Positions 51,613 to 60,448 of a stretch of 64,000 bases of DNA are shown piece after piece. Under the pieces are notes generated by a model. It had not been told where the DNA came from and ran no database searches. It worked only from the letters and a program-made list of their open reading frames with translations. Source of the stretch: Actimicrobium sp047621345 (lineage in GTDB: Bacteria; Pseudomonadota; Gammaproteobacteria; Burkholderiales; Burkholderiaceae_D); NCBI GenBank assembly GCA_047621345.1, contig JBLHLW010000016.1, positions 1-64,000 on the forward strand. The letters run 5' to 3'. Made by a program: the position numbers and the translations under genes. Numbering within the stretch: the first letter of the stretch is position 1; every line of letters begins with the position of its first letter.

Positions 51613-52599
51613 TCAGACGGACTCGGTGTCGGCGTGCTTTCCGAACAGCCTGATACGCACCAATACCTGACCATGATCGGACGCCGCCGCCAAGCGTAAT
51701 CCGACATGGTCGTTGAGGTACAGCACTTCCAAGACCTCCCCGATCGCATAGTTCGAGCCGGGATGAAATTCCTCTGACACCAGCACATGATCGAGCGTCT
51801 GGTAAGCACCGTCATGCAGATGGGTGTACCCGATGTCGCGCGAGCGGTCCCGTCCGGTCTGAATGCGGGTGCTGTCGAATAGCCGTTCGTAGAGCGCGCT
51901 CTTGCCATGCCGGCCCGTGCCCATCACCATCTGGGTCGAGACGGCGCCAGCATCATCATTGAAATCTCCCATCACTACTAGTGGGCCGCGCTGCGCCAGT
52001 TGCAGGTCGGTCAGCAGATAGCGCAGACCGAGTGCATCGGTGCCGCGCTTGATCAGCGAGCGCAACGACGCCATGCCCAGGTGGTAGGGGTCGTCCTCGG
52101 TTTCGTCGGCATTCCAGTCGGGACGTTTCGACTTCATGTGTGTCACGAATGCCTGTAGCGTGCCGCCACCGGGTAGGGTCAGCGGGACTTGCAGGACTGG
52201 TCGTGTGAATTGCGTCATCGGTGCTGGGGTCCCAGGCAGCGTGATCGACAGCTGGCGCGGCAACGCCTGGTGCAATATCGGCAAGCCCGCTAGTGGCAGG
52301 CGCGACACCAGTGCGACACTGGGCGTGAGCTGGCCATCGCGCGGCTGCGGATCGCTGCCGGCGTGATGCGCATGGCGGTAATGCTGGGTCCGGGCCAGCA
52401 CATCGCGCAGTGCATCCTGCGAAAAAATTTCTTGAAAACCAATCACGTCGGCATCGAGCCGATCAATCTGCTGTGCCAGCCAGCTGATCTTGTCATCGTA
52501 TTGGCGGATCGAGTAAGGTTCCTGCCCGTCATAAAAACGCGCGCCCGGTAGCGCAAGATTCAAGACATTGAAGGTTGCGAAGCGGATTTCATGCTGCAT
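51613..52599 (-). CDS. Endonuclease/exonuclease/phosphatase family protein
   Basis: A 328-residue member of the EEP superfamily (DNase I fold). Catalytic pieces are visible: TFNVLNL, DADVIGFQEI with the metal-binding Glu, VMGDFNDD, and a C-terminal TLDHVLVS and SDHGQVLV. It likely hydrolyses phosphodiesters of nucleic acids or lipids; the substrate is unknown. No signal peptide, so cytoplasmic. The ATG at 52599 follows GGAG by 7 bases; the longer in-frame start has none. It diverges from ybaK with a 37-base gap. Confidence 0.86.
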   Translation of the reverse strand: MQHEIRFATFNVLNLALPGARFYDGQEPYSIRQYDDKISWLAQQIDRLDADVIGFQEIFSQDALRDVLARTQHYRHAHHAGSDPQPRDGQLTPSVALVSRLPLAGLPILHQALPRQLSITLPGTPAPMTQFTRPVLQVPLTLPGGGTLQAFVTHMKSKRPDWNADETEDDPYHLGMASLRSLIKRGTDALGLRYLLTDLQLAQRGPLVVMGDFNDDAGAVSTQMVMGTGRHGKSALYERLFDSTRIQTGRDRSRDIGYTHLHDGAYQTLDHVLVSEEFHPGSNYAIGEVLEVLYLNDHVGLRLAAASDHGQVLVRIRLFGKHADTESV

Positions 52600-52636
52600 A
52601 ATCAGGCTCCTTATTTGACGGATCAGCGTAGCACGC

Positions 52637-53131
52637 ATGGCAAAAAAAGATCACATCAGCGCAACCCCGGCCACGGCCTTGCTGCGCAAGCTCGGAGTCG
52701 CTTTCAGCGAGCACCCGTATGACTACGAAGACCACGGCGGTACGGGTGTCTCTGCGCGCGAACTTGGCGTCGCCGAACATGCGGTCGTGAAGACGCTGGT
52801 GATGCAGGACGATGGCGGCCATGCGCTGATCGTGTTGATGCATGGCGACTGCAAGGTCTCGACCAAGAATCTGGCGCGCCAGATCGGCTGCAAGTCCGTC
52901 GAGCCGTGCAAGCCGGAGGTAGCACAACGTCACTCCGGTTATCAGATCGGTGGCACCTCGCCGTTCGCGACGCGCAAGGCGCTGCCGGTCTATGTCGAGG
53001 AAGGCATTCTGGCGCTCGATAAAATCTACATCAATGGCGGGCGGCGCGGATTCCTGATCGGCATTGCACCGGCAGTCCTGACGCAGGTGGTGGCCGCGAT
53101 CGCGGTCCACTGCGCGCTCGACGACCAATAA
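52637..53131 (+). CDS. ybaK: Cys-tRNA(Pro)/Cys-tRNA(Cys) deacylase YbaK
   Basis: A 164-residue YbaK/EbsC-family protein that frees Cys mischarged onto tRNA-Pro. Landmarks are KTLVMQDDGGHALIVLMHGD (about 53-72), KVSTKNLARQIG and YQIGGTSPFATRKALPVYV (about 100-118). It is at the family's usual length (E. coli YbaK 159). The start at 52637 is close to that of the divergent EEP gene. plsY follows on the same strand 21 bases later. Confidence 0.92.
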   Translation: MAKKDHISATPATALLRKLGVAFSEHPYDYEDHGGTGVSARELGVAEHAVVKTLVMQDDGGHALIVLMHGDCKVSTKNLARQIGCKSVEPCKPEVAQRHSGYQIGGTSPFATRKALPVYVEEGILALDKIYINGGRRGFLIGIAPAVLTQVVAAIAVHCALDDQ

Positions 53132-53152
53132 AAAATTCAATTCGGAGCATCC

Positions 53153-53758
53153 ATGATTACTTTGTTTTCTGTCCTCGCCGCCTATTTGGTCGGGTCTATT
53201 TCCTTTGCGGTTGTTGTCAGCAAGCTGTTTGGTTTGTCCGACCCGCGCACGTATGGATCGAAAAATCCCGGCGCCACCAATGTCCTGCGCAGCGGTAACA
53301 AGGCCGCTGCGGTGCTCACCTTGCTGGGCGATGCCTTCAAGGGTTGGCTGGCGGTCTGGCTGGCCTACCGGTTCGGACCACAGTCCGGCATGCCTGACAG
53401 CGGGATTGCGCTGGTCGCGCTCGCGGTATTTATCGGCCATCTGTGGCCGGTGTTCTTTCGCTTTGTCGGTGGCAAGGGCGTCGCCACGGCGCTCGGCGTA
53501 CTGATCGGGATTAACCCGTGGCTCGGCTTGGGCACGGCGGTAACGTGGATGGCGGTGGCGTTCGCGTTTCGCTATTCCTCTTTGGCGGCATTGGTGGCGA
53601 GTATTTTTGCGCCGTTTTATTACGGCTTGCTGTTTGGTGTCAATGCGATGTTGATGGCGGTGCTGGTAATGAGTGCGCTATTGATCTATCGTCATCGCGC
53701 CAACATTGCGAATTTGTTGAGCGGGAAGGAAGGGCGGTTAGGTAAGAAGAAGGGGTAG
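53153..53758 (+). CDS. plsY: Glycerol-3-phosphate acyltransferase PlsY
   Basis: A 201-residue inner-membrane protein with about five helices. Conserved motifs are YLVGSISFAVVVSK near the start, SKNPGATNVLR (about 39-49) and GHLWPVFFRFVGGKGVATALG (about 100-120), which bind glycerol-3-phosphate and acyl-phosphate. It makes lysophosphatidic acid for phospholipid synthesis. The first motif has Ser and Phe where SIPFG is usual. Repeats of the second family follow. Confidence 0.93.
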   Translation: MITLFSVLAAYLVGSISFAVVVSKLFGLSDPRTYGSKNPGATNVLRSGNKAAAVLTLLGDAFKGWLAVWLAYRFGPQSGMPDSGIALVALAVFIGHLWPVFFRFVGGKGVATALGVLIGINPWLGLGTAVTWMAVAFAFRYSSLAALVASIFAPFYYGLLFGVNAMLMAVLVMSALLIYRHRANIANLLSGKEGRLGKKKG

Positions 53759-53801
53759 GGCGGACTACTTGGTGGTATTTGCGACCGTCATCGGTGCATT
53801 T

Positions 53802-54022
53802 GGTGCAATGCCCTGCGGTTATTGCACCCTACTTGTCGAGCAAGCCACGATCCAACCGGTCCCGACTGCTTTTTTTGTAGGGTGCAATAACCGCAGGGCA
53901 TTGCACCGAGCGCACTGCGTGCAGGATCAAGGCCGTGGTGCTTCCAGCGACGTAGGGTGCAATAACCGAAGGGCATTGCACCGAGCGCTCCGCGTGCAGG
54001 ATCAAGGCCGTGGTGCTTCCAG
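53802..54022. repeat. GGTGCAATGCC repeats and 75-base tandem duplication at the tsaD 3' end
   Basis: Three copies of a palindromic repeat whose arms GGTGCAATGCCC and GGTTATTGCACC match: 53802-53832 in one orientation, 53877-53907 and 53952-53982 in the other. The last two belong to a 75-base direct duplication (53877 onward and 53952 onward) that includes the final six codons and stop of tsaD (54002-54022). The spare copy of the tsaD end (53927-53947) is therefore outside the gene. Confidence 0.85.
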
Positions 54023-55036
54023 TTCGGCCAGCGGCCAGCGTGGCCGGACATTGAAGGCGTAATCGCGTACCGCCAGCGTTGGGTCCTGCGCCAGCCGCAA
54101 ACCACCGGCGAAGGCAATCATCGCGCCGTTGTCGGTACAGAATTCCAGCTCCGGGTAGTACACACGGAAGCGCTTTTTCAGGCCGGCCGCATCCAGCGCC
54201 GCGCGTAATTGCCGGTTGGCACCGACGCCACCGGCGACCACTAGCCGGTTCAGGCCGGTGTGCTTGAGCGCGCTCAGTGATTTGGCCACCAGCACATCGA
54301 CCATCGCATCAACAAAGCCGCGTGCGATGTTGGCCTTGTCCTGTTCACAGACGGTGCCGGGATGGTTTTTGACTACCGTCAACACCGCCGTCTTGAGTCC
54401 CGAAAAGCTGAAATTGAAATCCTTCGAATGCAGCATCGGGCGCGGCAGCTTGTAGGCCAGCGGGTCACCGAACTCGGCCATCCGTGAGATTGCCGGACCG
54501 CCGGGATAGCCGAGACCGAGCAATTTGGCCGACTTGTCGAACGCTTCACCGGCGGCATCGTCGAGGGTCTCCCCGAGCAGCGTGTAGCGACCGACACCAT
54601 CGACCCGCATCAACTGGGTGTGGCCGCCTGACACCAGCAGCGCAATGAACGGGAATGCTGGCGGATCGCTAGCCAGCAAGGGCGACAGCAAATGGCCTTC
54701 GAGGTGATGGATGCCCAGCACCGGTTTGTCCAGCGCCAGTCCGAGGCCGCAGGCAACGGAAGCGCCGACCAGCAGCGCGCCGGCCAGGCCCGGACCTTGT
54801 GTGTAGGCGATGGCATCGATGCAGTCGCGCGTGAGCGCCGCCTCGTGCAGTACCTGTTCTAGCAACGGAATAGCGCGCCGGATGTGGTCGCGCGAGGCCA
54901 GTTCCGGCACGACGCCGCCGTATTGTTCGTGCATGGCGACTTGCGAGTAGAGCGCGTGCGAGAGCAAACCGGCGGTCGTGTCGTACAGCGCGAGGCCAGT
55001 TTCATCGCAGGAAGATTCAACGCCGAGAACAATCAT
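54002..55036 (-). CDS. tsaD: tRNA N6-threonylcarbamoyladenosine synthase TsaD
   Basis: A 344-residue kinase-like protein (ASKHA fold) forming t6A37 in tRNA with TsaB, TsaE and TsaC. Features are GVESSCDETGLALYD at the start, HHLEGHLLSPLLA metal-binding His residues (about 110-122), and VSGGHTQL. The full family length is present. Its last codons lie inside a repeat duplication. It is divergent from the nitrate importer. Confidence 0.95.
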   Translation of the reverse strand: MIVLGVESSCDETGLALYDTTAGLLSHALYSQVAMHEQYGGVVPELASRDHIRRAIPLLEQVLHEAALTRDCIDAIAYTQGPGLAGALLVGASVACGLGLALDKPVLGIHHLEGHLLSPLLASDPPAFPFIALLVSGGHTQLMRVDGVGRYTLLGETLDDAAGEAFDKSAKLLGLGYPGGPAISRMAEFGDPLAYKLPRPMLHSKDFNFSFSGLKTAVLTVVKNHPGTVCEQDKANIARGFVDAMVDVLVAKSLSALKHTGLNRLVVAGGVGANRQLRAALDAAGLKKRFRVYYPELEFCTDNGAMIAFAGGLRLAQDPTLAVRDYAFNVRPRWPLAELEAPRP

Positions 55037-55103
55037 GGTGGGAGCAGGGGACTAAATTTGAAAGAGCGCCATTGTAAGGGATAGCGGTCGATGTGCCGCT
55101 GCG

Positions 55104-55118
55104 GCACTGTGATGGTGC
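55104..55118. promoter_or_regulatory. NtrC-like enhancer site
   Basis: GCACTGTGATGGTGC has the GCAC-7-GTGC arrangement of the consensus NtrC site (TGCACCAAAATGGTGCA in E. coli glnA). Its centre is about 100 bases before the expected sigma-54 start, a normal enhancer distance. The overlapping sequence GGTGCGACGCAC makes part of a second palindrome. Confidence 0.55.
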
Positions 55119-55187
55119 GACGCACAATCGTGGCGCGGAAATGACCTTTTTTTGACCGTGTTTTCACTGGATTCAGGGCGATCGGGC

Positions 55188-55203
55188 TGGCATACCAATT
55201 GCA
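55188..55203 (+). promoter_or_regulatory. Sigma-54 (-24/-12) promoter of nrtA
   Basis: TGGCATACCAATTGCA matches TGGCAY-N5-TTGCW, with GG at 55189-55190 and GC at 55201-55202 in correct spacing. Expected start is near 55214, about 59 bases before nrtA. With the upstream site it predicts NtrC/RpoN control by nitrogen supply. Confidence 0.7.
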
Positions 55204-55272
55204 AGGCGTAAGCCAGTGCGGCACTCATTGCAGAGCCGTTATGCGTTTTTATGTCGTCTCCCAGAGGATTTC

Positions 55273-56523
55273 ATGACCAGCAAACTTCCGCATCCCGATC
55301 TGAGCCGTCGCAACATACTGAAAGCGGGTGCCGTAGCCAGTGCCGGCGTCTTCGGCGGGCTCGCCACACAAGGTGTCTGGGCCGCCGGTTCTGACAAGCC
55401 AGAAAAAGAAGAAGTCAAAGTTGGTTTTATCCCACTGACAGATTGCGCATCGGTGGTCATGGCTTCGGTACTTGGCTTCGACAAGAAATACGGCATCAAG
55501 ATCGTGCCCACCAAAGAGTCGTCGTGGGCCAGCGTGCGCGACAAGCTCGCCAACGGTGAGCTTGATGCAGCCCATGCGCTGTATGGCCTGATCTATGGCG
55601 TGCATCTCGGCAATGGTGGCGCCAAGAAAGACATGGCGGTCCTGATGACGTTGAGCCAGAACGGTCAGGCCATCTCGCTATCGAAAAAACTGGCCGACAA
55701 GGGTGCCGTCGATGGCGCCTCGCTGGCCAAGCTGATGCAGACCGAGAAACGCGAATACACCTTCGCCCAGACTTTCCCGACCGGCACGCATGCAATGTGG
55801 TTGTACTACTGGCTGGCAGCCAACGGCATCAATCCGATGAAAGACGCCAAGGTCATCACGGTGCCACCACCGCAAATGGTCGCCAACATGCGGGTCGGAA
55901 ACATGGATGGGTTTTGTGTCGGCGAGCCGTGGAACCATCGTGCGATAGTCGATGGCGTCGGCATCACAGCCATCACCACGCAAGACATCTGGAAAGACCA
56001 TCCGGAAAAAGTTCTGGGCACCACCGGCGAGTGGGTCAAGAAATATCCGAACACGGCGCGTGCACTAACGGCAGCAGTCCTTGATGCCAGCCGATGGATC
56101 GATGCGTCGCTGTCGAACAAGAACAAGATGGCCGACACCATCGCCGAAAAATCGTATGTCAACACGTCGGTCGATGTGATCAACCAGCGCATCCTCGGAC
56201 GCTACCAGAATGGTCTAGGCAAGACCTGGGATGACCCGAACTGCATGCACTTTTTCAGTGACGGGGCAGTCAATTTTCCGTACCTGTCAGATGGCATGTG
56301 GTTCCTGACCCAGCACAAACGCTGGGGCCTGCTCAAGGCCGATGTTGATTATCTCGCCGTGGCCAAGGCCATCAACCAGATCGACGTCTACAAGGACGCC
56401 GCCGCGATGGCCAAGGTCAGCGTGCCAAAAGACCTGATGCGCTCCAGCAAGCTGATGGATGGTACGGTCTGGGATGGCAAAAATCCGCAAGCCTACGCCG
56501 CTTCATTCAAGATCAAAGCCTGA
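55273..56523 (+). CDS. nrtA: Nitrate/nitrite ABC transporter substrate-binding protein
   Basis: A 416-residue NrtA/CmpA-type binding protein with a twin-arginine signal (SRRNILKAG, about 10-18, then a hydrophobic stretch), so exported folded via Tat. The core has VGFIPLTDCASVVMASVLGF and TFPTGTHAMWLYYWLAANGI, typical of the nitrate family. It captures nitrate for the permease and ATPase that follow. The ATG at 55273 follows AGAGGA. The ligand could be nitrate, nitrite or cyanate; position with narK and nirB favours nitrate. Confidence 0.9.
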   Translation: MTSKLPHPDLSRRNILKAGAVASAGVFGGLATQGVWAAGSDKPEKEEVKVGFIPLTDCASVVMASVLGFDKKYGIKIVPTKESSWASVRDKLANGELDAAHALYGLIYGVHLGNGGAKKDMAVLMTLSQNGQAISLSKKLADKGAVDGASLAKLMQTEKREYTFAQTFPTGTHAMWLYYWLAANGINPMKDAKVITVPPPQMVANMRVGNMDGFCVGEPWNHRAIVDGVGITAITTQDIWKDHPEKVLGTTGEWVKKYPNTARALTAAVLDASRWIDASLSNKNKMADTIAEKSYVNTSVDVINQRILGRYQNGLGKTWDDPNCMHFFSDGAVNFPYLSDGMWFLTQHKRWGLLKADVDYLAVAKAINQIDVYKDAAAMAKVSVPKDLMRSSKLMDGTVWDGKNPQAYAASFKIKA

Positions 56524-56533
56524 GGAAATCACC

Positions 56534-57457
56534 ATGAGTGCCGTCATCGACACCCTGAACCATGCCCCGGCTGAGCCGGTCTTTCCTTCTGCCGTGAGTG
56601 GGGCGTCGGCCTCGTCCGAAGGCCAGCGCCGTCGCACCGTCGGTGCCGATTTGCCGCGTACTGTGCCGCGCAAATCGTTGCTGCGGCCTTATGTGATGGC
56701 CGTATTGCCACCCTTGGTCGGACTGGCCTTGCTGATACTGGTGTGGCAGATCGTTGCTTCGCGCAATAGCGGTTTTCCGACGCCGATGGTCACGCTGACC
56801 GAAGCGATCAAGCTGTTTTCCGATCCGTTCTATCGCAACGGTCCGAACGATCAGGGCATAGGCTGGAATATCCTGGCCTCGCTAAAACGCGTCGGCATGG
56901 GTTTCGGTCTGGCTGCCGTGGTCGGTATTCCGCTGGGGTTTGCGATTGGCCGCTTCAAGTTCATGTCCGGCATGTTTGGCCCGATCATCAGTTTGCTCAA
57001 GCCGGTATCGCCACTGGCCTGGTTGCCGATCGGCCTGCTGGTCTTCAAGGCGGCTGACCCGGCGGCAATCTGGTCGATCTTCATTTGTTCGATCTGGCCG
57101 ATGATCATCAATACCGCCGTCGGCGTACAGCGTGTGCCGCAGGACTACATGAACGTGGCGCGGGTTCTCAACCTGTCGGAATGGAAGGTACTGACCAAGA
57201 TCCTGTTTCCATCGGTGCTGCCCTACATGCTGACTGGCGTACGGCTAGCTATTGGCACCGCCTGGCTGGTGATTGTCGCAGCGGAAATGCTGACTGGCGG
57301 CGTCGGTATCGGTTTTTGGGTTTGGGATGAATGGAACAACCTCAACGTGCCGCACATCATCATCGCCATTGTCGTCATCGGTGTGGTCGGGCTGATCCTT
57401 GAACAGGCACTCGTCGCATTGGCGCGGGCTTTTACTTACGAAGATGCAGGGAGCTGA
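56534..57457 (+). CDS. nrtB: Nitrate ABC transporter permease
   Basis: A 307-residue inner-membrane permease with six predicted helices: first about 55-78, then the BPD_transp_1 core with the EAA loop YMNVARVLNLSEWKVLTKIL near 195-215. The N-terminal 50 residues are hydrophilic and Ser/Arg-rich. It starts 10 bases after nrtA, with AGGAAATC before the ATG. It belongs to the nitrate/taurine importer branch. Confidence 0.9.
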   Translation: MSAVIDTLNHAPAEPVFPSAVSGASASSEGQRRRTVGADLPRTVPRKSLLRPYVMAVLPPLVGLALLILVWQIVASRNSGFPTPMVTLTEAIKLFSDPFYRNGPNDQGIGWNILASLKRVGMGFGLAAVVGIPLGFAIGRFKFMSGMFGPIISLLKPVSPLAWLPIGLLVFKAADPAAIWSIFICSIWPMIINTAVGVQRVPQDYMNVARVLNLSEWKVLTKILFPSVLPYMLTGVRLAIGTAWLVIVAAEMLTGGVGIGFWVWDEWNNLNVPHIIIAIVVIGVVGLILEQALVALARAFTYEDAGS

Positions 57458-57459
57458 AC

Positions 57460-58266
57460 ATGAACGATAAATTTATCGACATCCAGAACGCCAGCATGGC
57501 CTTCCCGGTCAAGAAGGGGAGTTTTCAGGCGCTGGTCGACGTCAACCTGCATGTCGCCAAAGGCGAATTCATCACGCTGATCGGTCATTCCGGTTGCGGC
57601 AAATCGACGCTACTCAACATGATCGCGGGGCTGACTATTGCGACCGGCGGCATGCTGCTCTGTGCCAATCGCGAAATTGCCGGGCCATCGCCAGAACGCG
57701 GCGTCGTCTTCCAGAACCATTCGCTGCTGCCGTGGTTGACCTGTCACGACAATGTCTACCTGGCGGTCGAGCGGGTCTTCGGTGCGCTCGAATCCAAGAC
57801 CCGTTTGCAGGAGCGCACCCGCGCCGCACTCGCGCTGGTCGGCCTGACCCATGCCGAACACAAGCGGCCGAATGAAATTTCCGGCGGCATGAAGCAGCGC
57901 GTCGGTATTGCGCGCGCGTTGTCGATGGAGCCGAAAGTCTTGCTGATGGACGAGCCGTTTGGCGCTCTCGACGCGCTTACGCGTGCGCATCTGCAGGATG
58001 AATTGCTCAAGATCGTTGCCGCCACCGGATCGACTGTGGTGATGGTCACGCATGATGTCGATGAAGCGGTACTGCTATCGGACCGCATCGTGATGATGAC
58101 CAATGGGCCGTCCGCCACCATCGGTGAAATCCTGTCGGTCAATCTGCCGCGCCCGCGCGAACGGGTTGCGTTGGCGGCAGACCCGCAGTACATGGCGTAC
58201 CGGACCTCGGTGCTGGAATTTTTGTATCACCGGCAAGCACGGCCGGCAGCAAAGGAAGCCGCGTAG
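57460..58266 (+). CDS. nrtD: Nitrate ABC transporter ATPase
   Basis: A 268-residue single-domain ATPase. Walker A GHSGCGKST is near residue 45, the signature ISGGMKQRVGIARAL near 140, and Walker B LLMDEPFGALDALTR near 165. It couples ATP hydrolysis to nitrate import with NrtA and NrtB. It lacks the extra binding domain of NrtC, so it is the NrtD type. It starts 2 bases after nrtB, and a strong terminator follows at 58311. Confidence 0.9.
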   Translation: MNDKFIDIQNASMAFPVKKGSFQALVDVNLHVAKGEFITLIGHSGCGKSTLLNMIAGLTIATGGMLLCANREIAGPSPERGVVFQNHSLLPWLTCHDNVYLAVERVFGALESKTRLQERTRAALALVGLTHAEHKRPNEISGGMKQRVGIARALSMEPKVLLMDEPFGALDALTRAHLQDELLKIVAATGSTVVMVTHDVDEAVLLSDRIVMMTNGPSATIGEILSVNLPRPRERVALAADPQYMAYRTSVLEFLYHRQARPAAKEAA

Positions 58267-58310
58267 GCGCAGTGCGTTGCTTGCCGTGACGGGGAAATGT
58301 CCAGCGTCAT

Positions 58311-58345
58311 AAAAAAAGCCACCTGAGTAGCCAGGTGGCTTTTTT
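58311..58345. terminator. Bidirectional terminator after the nrt operon
   Basis: AAAAAAAGCCACCTG and CAGGTGGCTTTTTT form a strong stem with a 6-base loop. It has T runs on both strands and so ends the nrt operon (plus) and the convergent aldehyde dehydrogenase (minus). Confidence 0.92.
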
Positions 58346-58386
58346 GCGTGGAAGCACCGTGATCTTGTCACGTAGCTGGGGCAGTG

Positions 58387-59751
58387 TTACTCGACCCGGA
58401 CCAGCTTCTTGTTGACGAACTCCTGGATACCGGCACGCGACAGTTCGCGTCCGTAACCGGAATTTTTGATGCCGCCGAACGGCAATTCCGCCGAGGTGTT
58501 GGTCGGCGTGTTGATGAACACCATGCCGGTCTCAATCTGGCTGGCGACCCGCTTGCCACGTGCGATGTCTTTGGTGAATATCGATCCGCCGAGGCCATAC
58601 GGCGAGTCATTGGCCAGCGCAATGGCAGCAGCTTCGTCGGCAACGCGGAAGAACAGCGCGACCGGGCCAAAGAATTCTTCCTTGTAGGCCGGGTTGGTCT
58701 TGTCGATGTCGGTCAGGATGGTCGGTTGCATGAAGACACCCGGCACATCAAGACGTTGGCCGCCAATCACGGCTTTAGCACCCGCGGCAACGGCACGTTT
58801 GACCTGATCCAGCAAATTGTCGAGGGCTTCCTGCGATGACAATGGCCCCAGATTGGTCTTCGAATCGAGCGGGTTGCCCGGCTTGAAGTCGGCCAGTGCT
58901 GCCATGAATTGCGCCAGGAAACGGTCGGCCATTGGTTCGACGACGATGAAGCGTTTAGATGCGGTGCAAGCCTGACCGGCATTGCCCATCCGGCCAATCA
59001 CGGCTTGCTTGACGGCTAAATCGAGGTCGGCATCGTCGAGCACAATGAAGGCATCGCTGCCACCGAGTTCCATCGTGGTTTTCTTCAGGTTCTGTCCGGC
59101 ACGTGCTGCAACAATGGCGCCAGCGCCTTCGCTACCGGTCAGTGCCACACCCTTGATGCGCGGATCGTCAATGATTTGGCTGACCTGGTCTTTCGAGATG
59201 TACAGGTTGGTGTAGGCGCCAGCCGGTGAACCGGCTTCGGCCATCAGTTTTTCGAAAGCGCGCGCGCATTGCGGCACGTTCGACGCATGCTTGACCATCA
59301 CAACATTGCCCGCCATCAGATTCGGGGCAGCAAAGCGGACGATCTGGTAGTACGGGTAATTCCATGGCTCGACGCCGAACAGCACGCCGACCGGGGCGCT
59401 TTCGACGTGGGCTTCACCGGATTTGACGGCGAGCTTTTCAGGGGCAAGAAATTCTTCGGCATGCTGCGCATAGTAGTCAAGGATAGACGCGCTCAGTTCG
59501 ACTTCGCCGCGGCTCTGGTCGATCAGCTTGCCCATTTCGAGCGTAATCAGGGTAGCGAATTCCTCGCTGCGTTCGCGCATCAGTGCGGCGGCGCGTGACA
59601 GCACGGTGCTGCGTTCGGCAAAGCTGGTAGTGCGCCACGTCGTGTAGCAGCTAGCAGCGAGTGCCAGCCGGGCTTCGAGTTGTGCGCCGTCGAGTTCGGT
59701 AAATTTTTCCAGTACTTTTCCATCGTAGGGATTGGTGCTTTGATAGGCCAT
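58387..59751 (-). CDS. NAD(P)-dependent aldehyde dehydrogenase, succinate-semialdehyde type
   Basis: A 454-residue aldehyde dehydrogenase close in length to Sad/YneI (462) and shorter than GabD (482). Catalytic Glu228 (MELGGSDAF) and Cys262 (GQACTASKR) are present, and the NAD fold includes VALTGSEGAG. Likely substrate is succinate semialdehyde from GABA or related compounds; other aldehydes are possible. Overlapping frames on the opposite strand are shadows. The first gene on this strand before the terminator at 58311, it is convergent with nrtD. Confidence 0.87.
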   Translation of the reverse strand: MAYQSTNPYDGKVLEKFTELDGAQLEARLALAASCYTTWRTTSFAERSTVLSRAAALMRERSEEFATLITLEMGKLIDQSRGEVELSASILDYYAQHAEEFLAPEKLAVKSGEAHVESAPVGVLFGVEPWNYPYYQIVRFAAPNLMAGNVVMVKHASNVPQCARAFEKLMAEAGSPAGAYTNLYISKDQVSQIIDDPRIKGVALTGSEGAGAIVAARAGQNLKKTTMELGGSDAFIVLDDADLDLAVKQAVIGRMGNAGQACTASKRFIVVEPMADRFLAQFMAALADFKPGNPLDSKTNLGPLSSQEALDNLLDQVKRAVAAGAKAVIGGQRLDVPGVFMQPTILTDIDKTNPAYKEEFFGPVALFFRVADEAAAIALANDSPYGLGGSIFTKDIARGKRVASQIETGMVFINTPTNTSAELPFGGIKNSGYGRELSRAGIQEFVNKKLVRVE

Positions 59752-59890
59752 AATTCCTCTTCACGTTGCGGTAAGTGGAAGTCCATCATCTGCGCATTGT
59801 TTGGAGATTGCCGTGCGCTGGCGCACTTAGGTGGTGCGGGAGATTTATTGGTCTCGTATTGCAGCGAGGTGACGGACATGCCGTATCTGA

Positions 59891-60046
59891 TTACTCCAGC
59901 CGTGATCTTTGCTCAGAAAGCCTTTGGAAGTCAGGTATTAATGTGCTTGCATTCTTGTTCACCGAGTAGACAAGACGGGCGATTCTCTCAGAGCACGCGG
60001 AAAGGTTGTCATGCAAGAGGCGTCGGCTGGCATCAGGTCGGGTCAT
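59891..60046 (-). pseudogene. Truncated coupled ORF (possible remnant of nucleotidyltransferase partner)
   Basis: A 51-codon frame begins at an ATG (60046) that overlaps the TGA of the nucleotidyltransferase by 4 bases (ATGA), the hallmark of translational coupling. It reads MTRPDASRRLLHDNLSA and continues with charged helix-like residues (SERIARLVY, FQRLSEQRSRLE) before a TAA. Minimal nucleotidyltransferases of this type are usually coupled to a longer helical HEPN-like partner of 100-150 residues, so this looks like its N-terminal part. The stop may be a recent mutation. The frame could also be a complete tiny protein. Confidence 0.45.
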
Positions 60047-60327
60047 AATGAAATCCCTTTTCGCGCAATCCCATAAATGGTTTTTTCTTCGTCTTCCGGT
60101 GTCTTGACCAAGAGGTCAACGTGCGTATCGCATTGCGATGCCAGCCGGTATTGCATGGCCAACTGACTTTTGAGAGGAATTGCCAGGGAGGCGTCGAGGA
60201 ACAGATCGATATCGCCGCCGCGTCGCAAGTCATCACTGCGAGAGCCGAACAAATAGATTTTTCCGTCCGGATCGATGGCATGGATGACCGATCGGATGAT
60301 GTTGACTTCTTTTTCCAGTAGTCTCAT
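60043..60327 (-). CDS. Minimal nucleotidyltransferase (MNT domain) protein
   Basis: A 94-residue nucleotidyltransferase with the family core FGSRSDDLRRGGDIDLFLD (GS followed by DxD) and a late Asp (THVDLLV) that completes the catalytic set. MNT proteins often act as antitoxins by adding AMP to a HEPN toxin partner, as in MntA/HepT. The ATG at 60327 has AAGG upstream. The partner coupled downstream is truncated, so the system is probably decaying. It lies between a dehydrogenase and the PP2C/kinase gene. Confidence 0.8.
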   Translation of the reverse strand: MRLLEKEVNIIRSVIHAIDPDGKIYLFGSRSDDLRRGGDIDLFLDASLAIPLKSQLAMQYRLASQCDTHVDLLVKTPEDEEKTIYGIARKGISL

Positions 60328-60448
60328 GAAATACCTTGATGACGGGTAAGGCGATGCGGTGACACATCGCTTCCTCAATCATACTGGTTGATCAGCCGTC
60401 GTCAATGTGTCAAGTCGTGGTGTGGGTGAAGCTTTTGGTGGAAATCTA

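Noticed and set aside
59760..59890. Rest of a HEPN toxin gene after the truncated frame
   Set aside because: Neither of the other two minus-strand frames gives a recognisable continuation before the dehydrogenase gene, so I could not show a simple frameshift.
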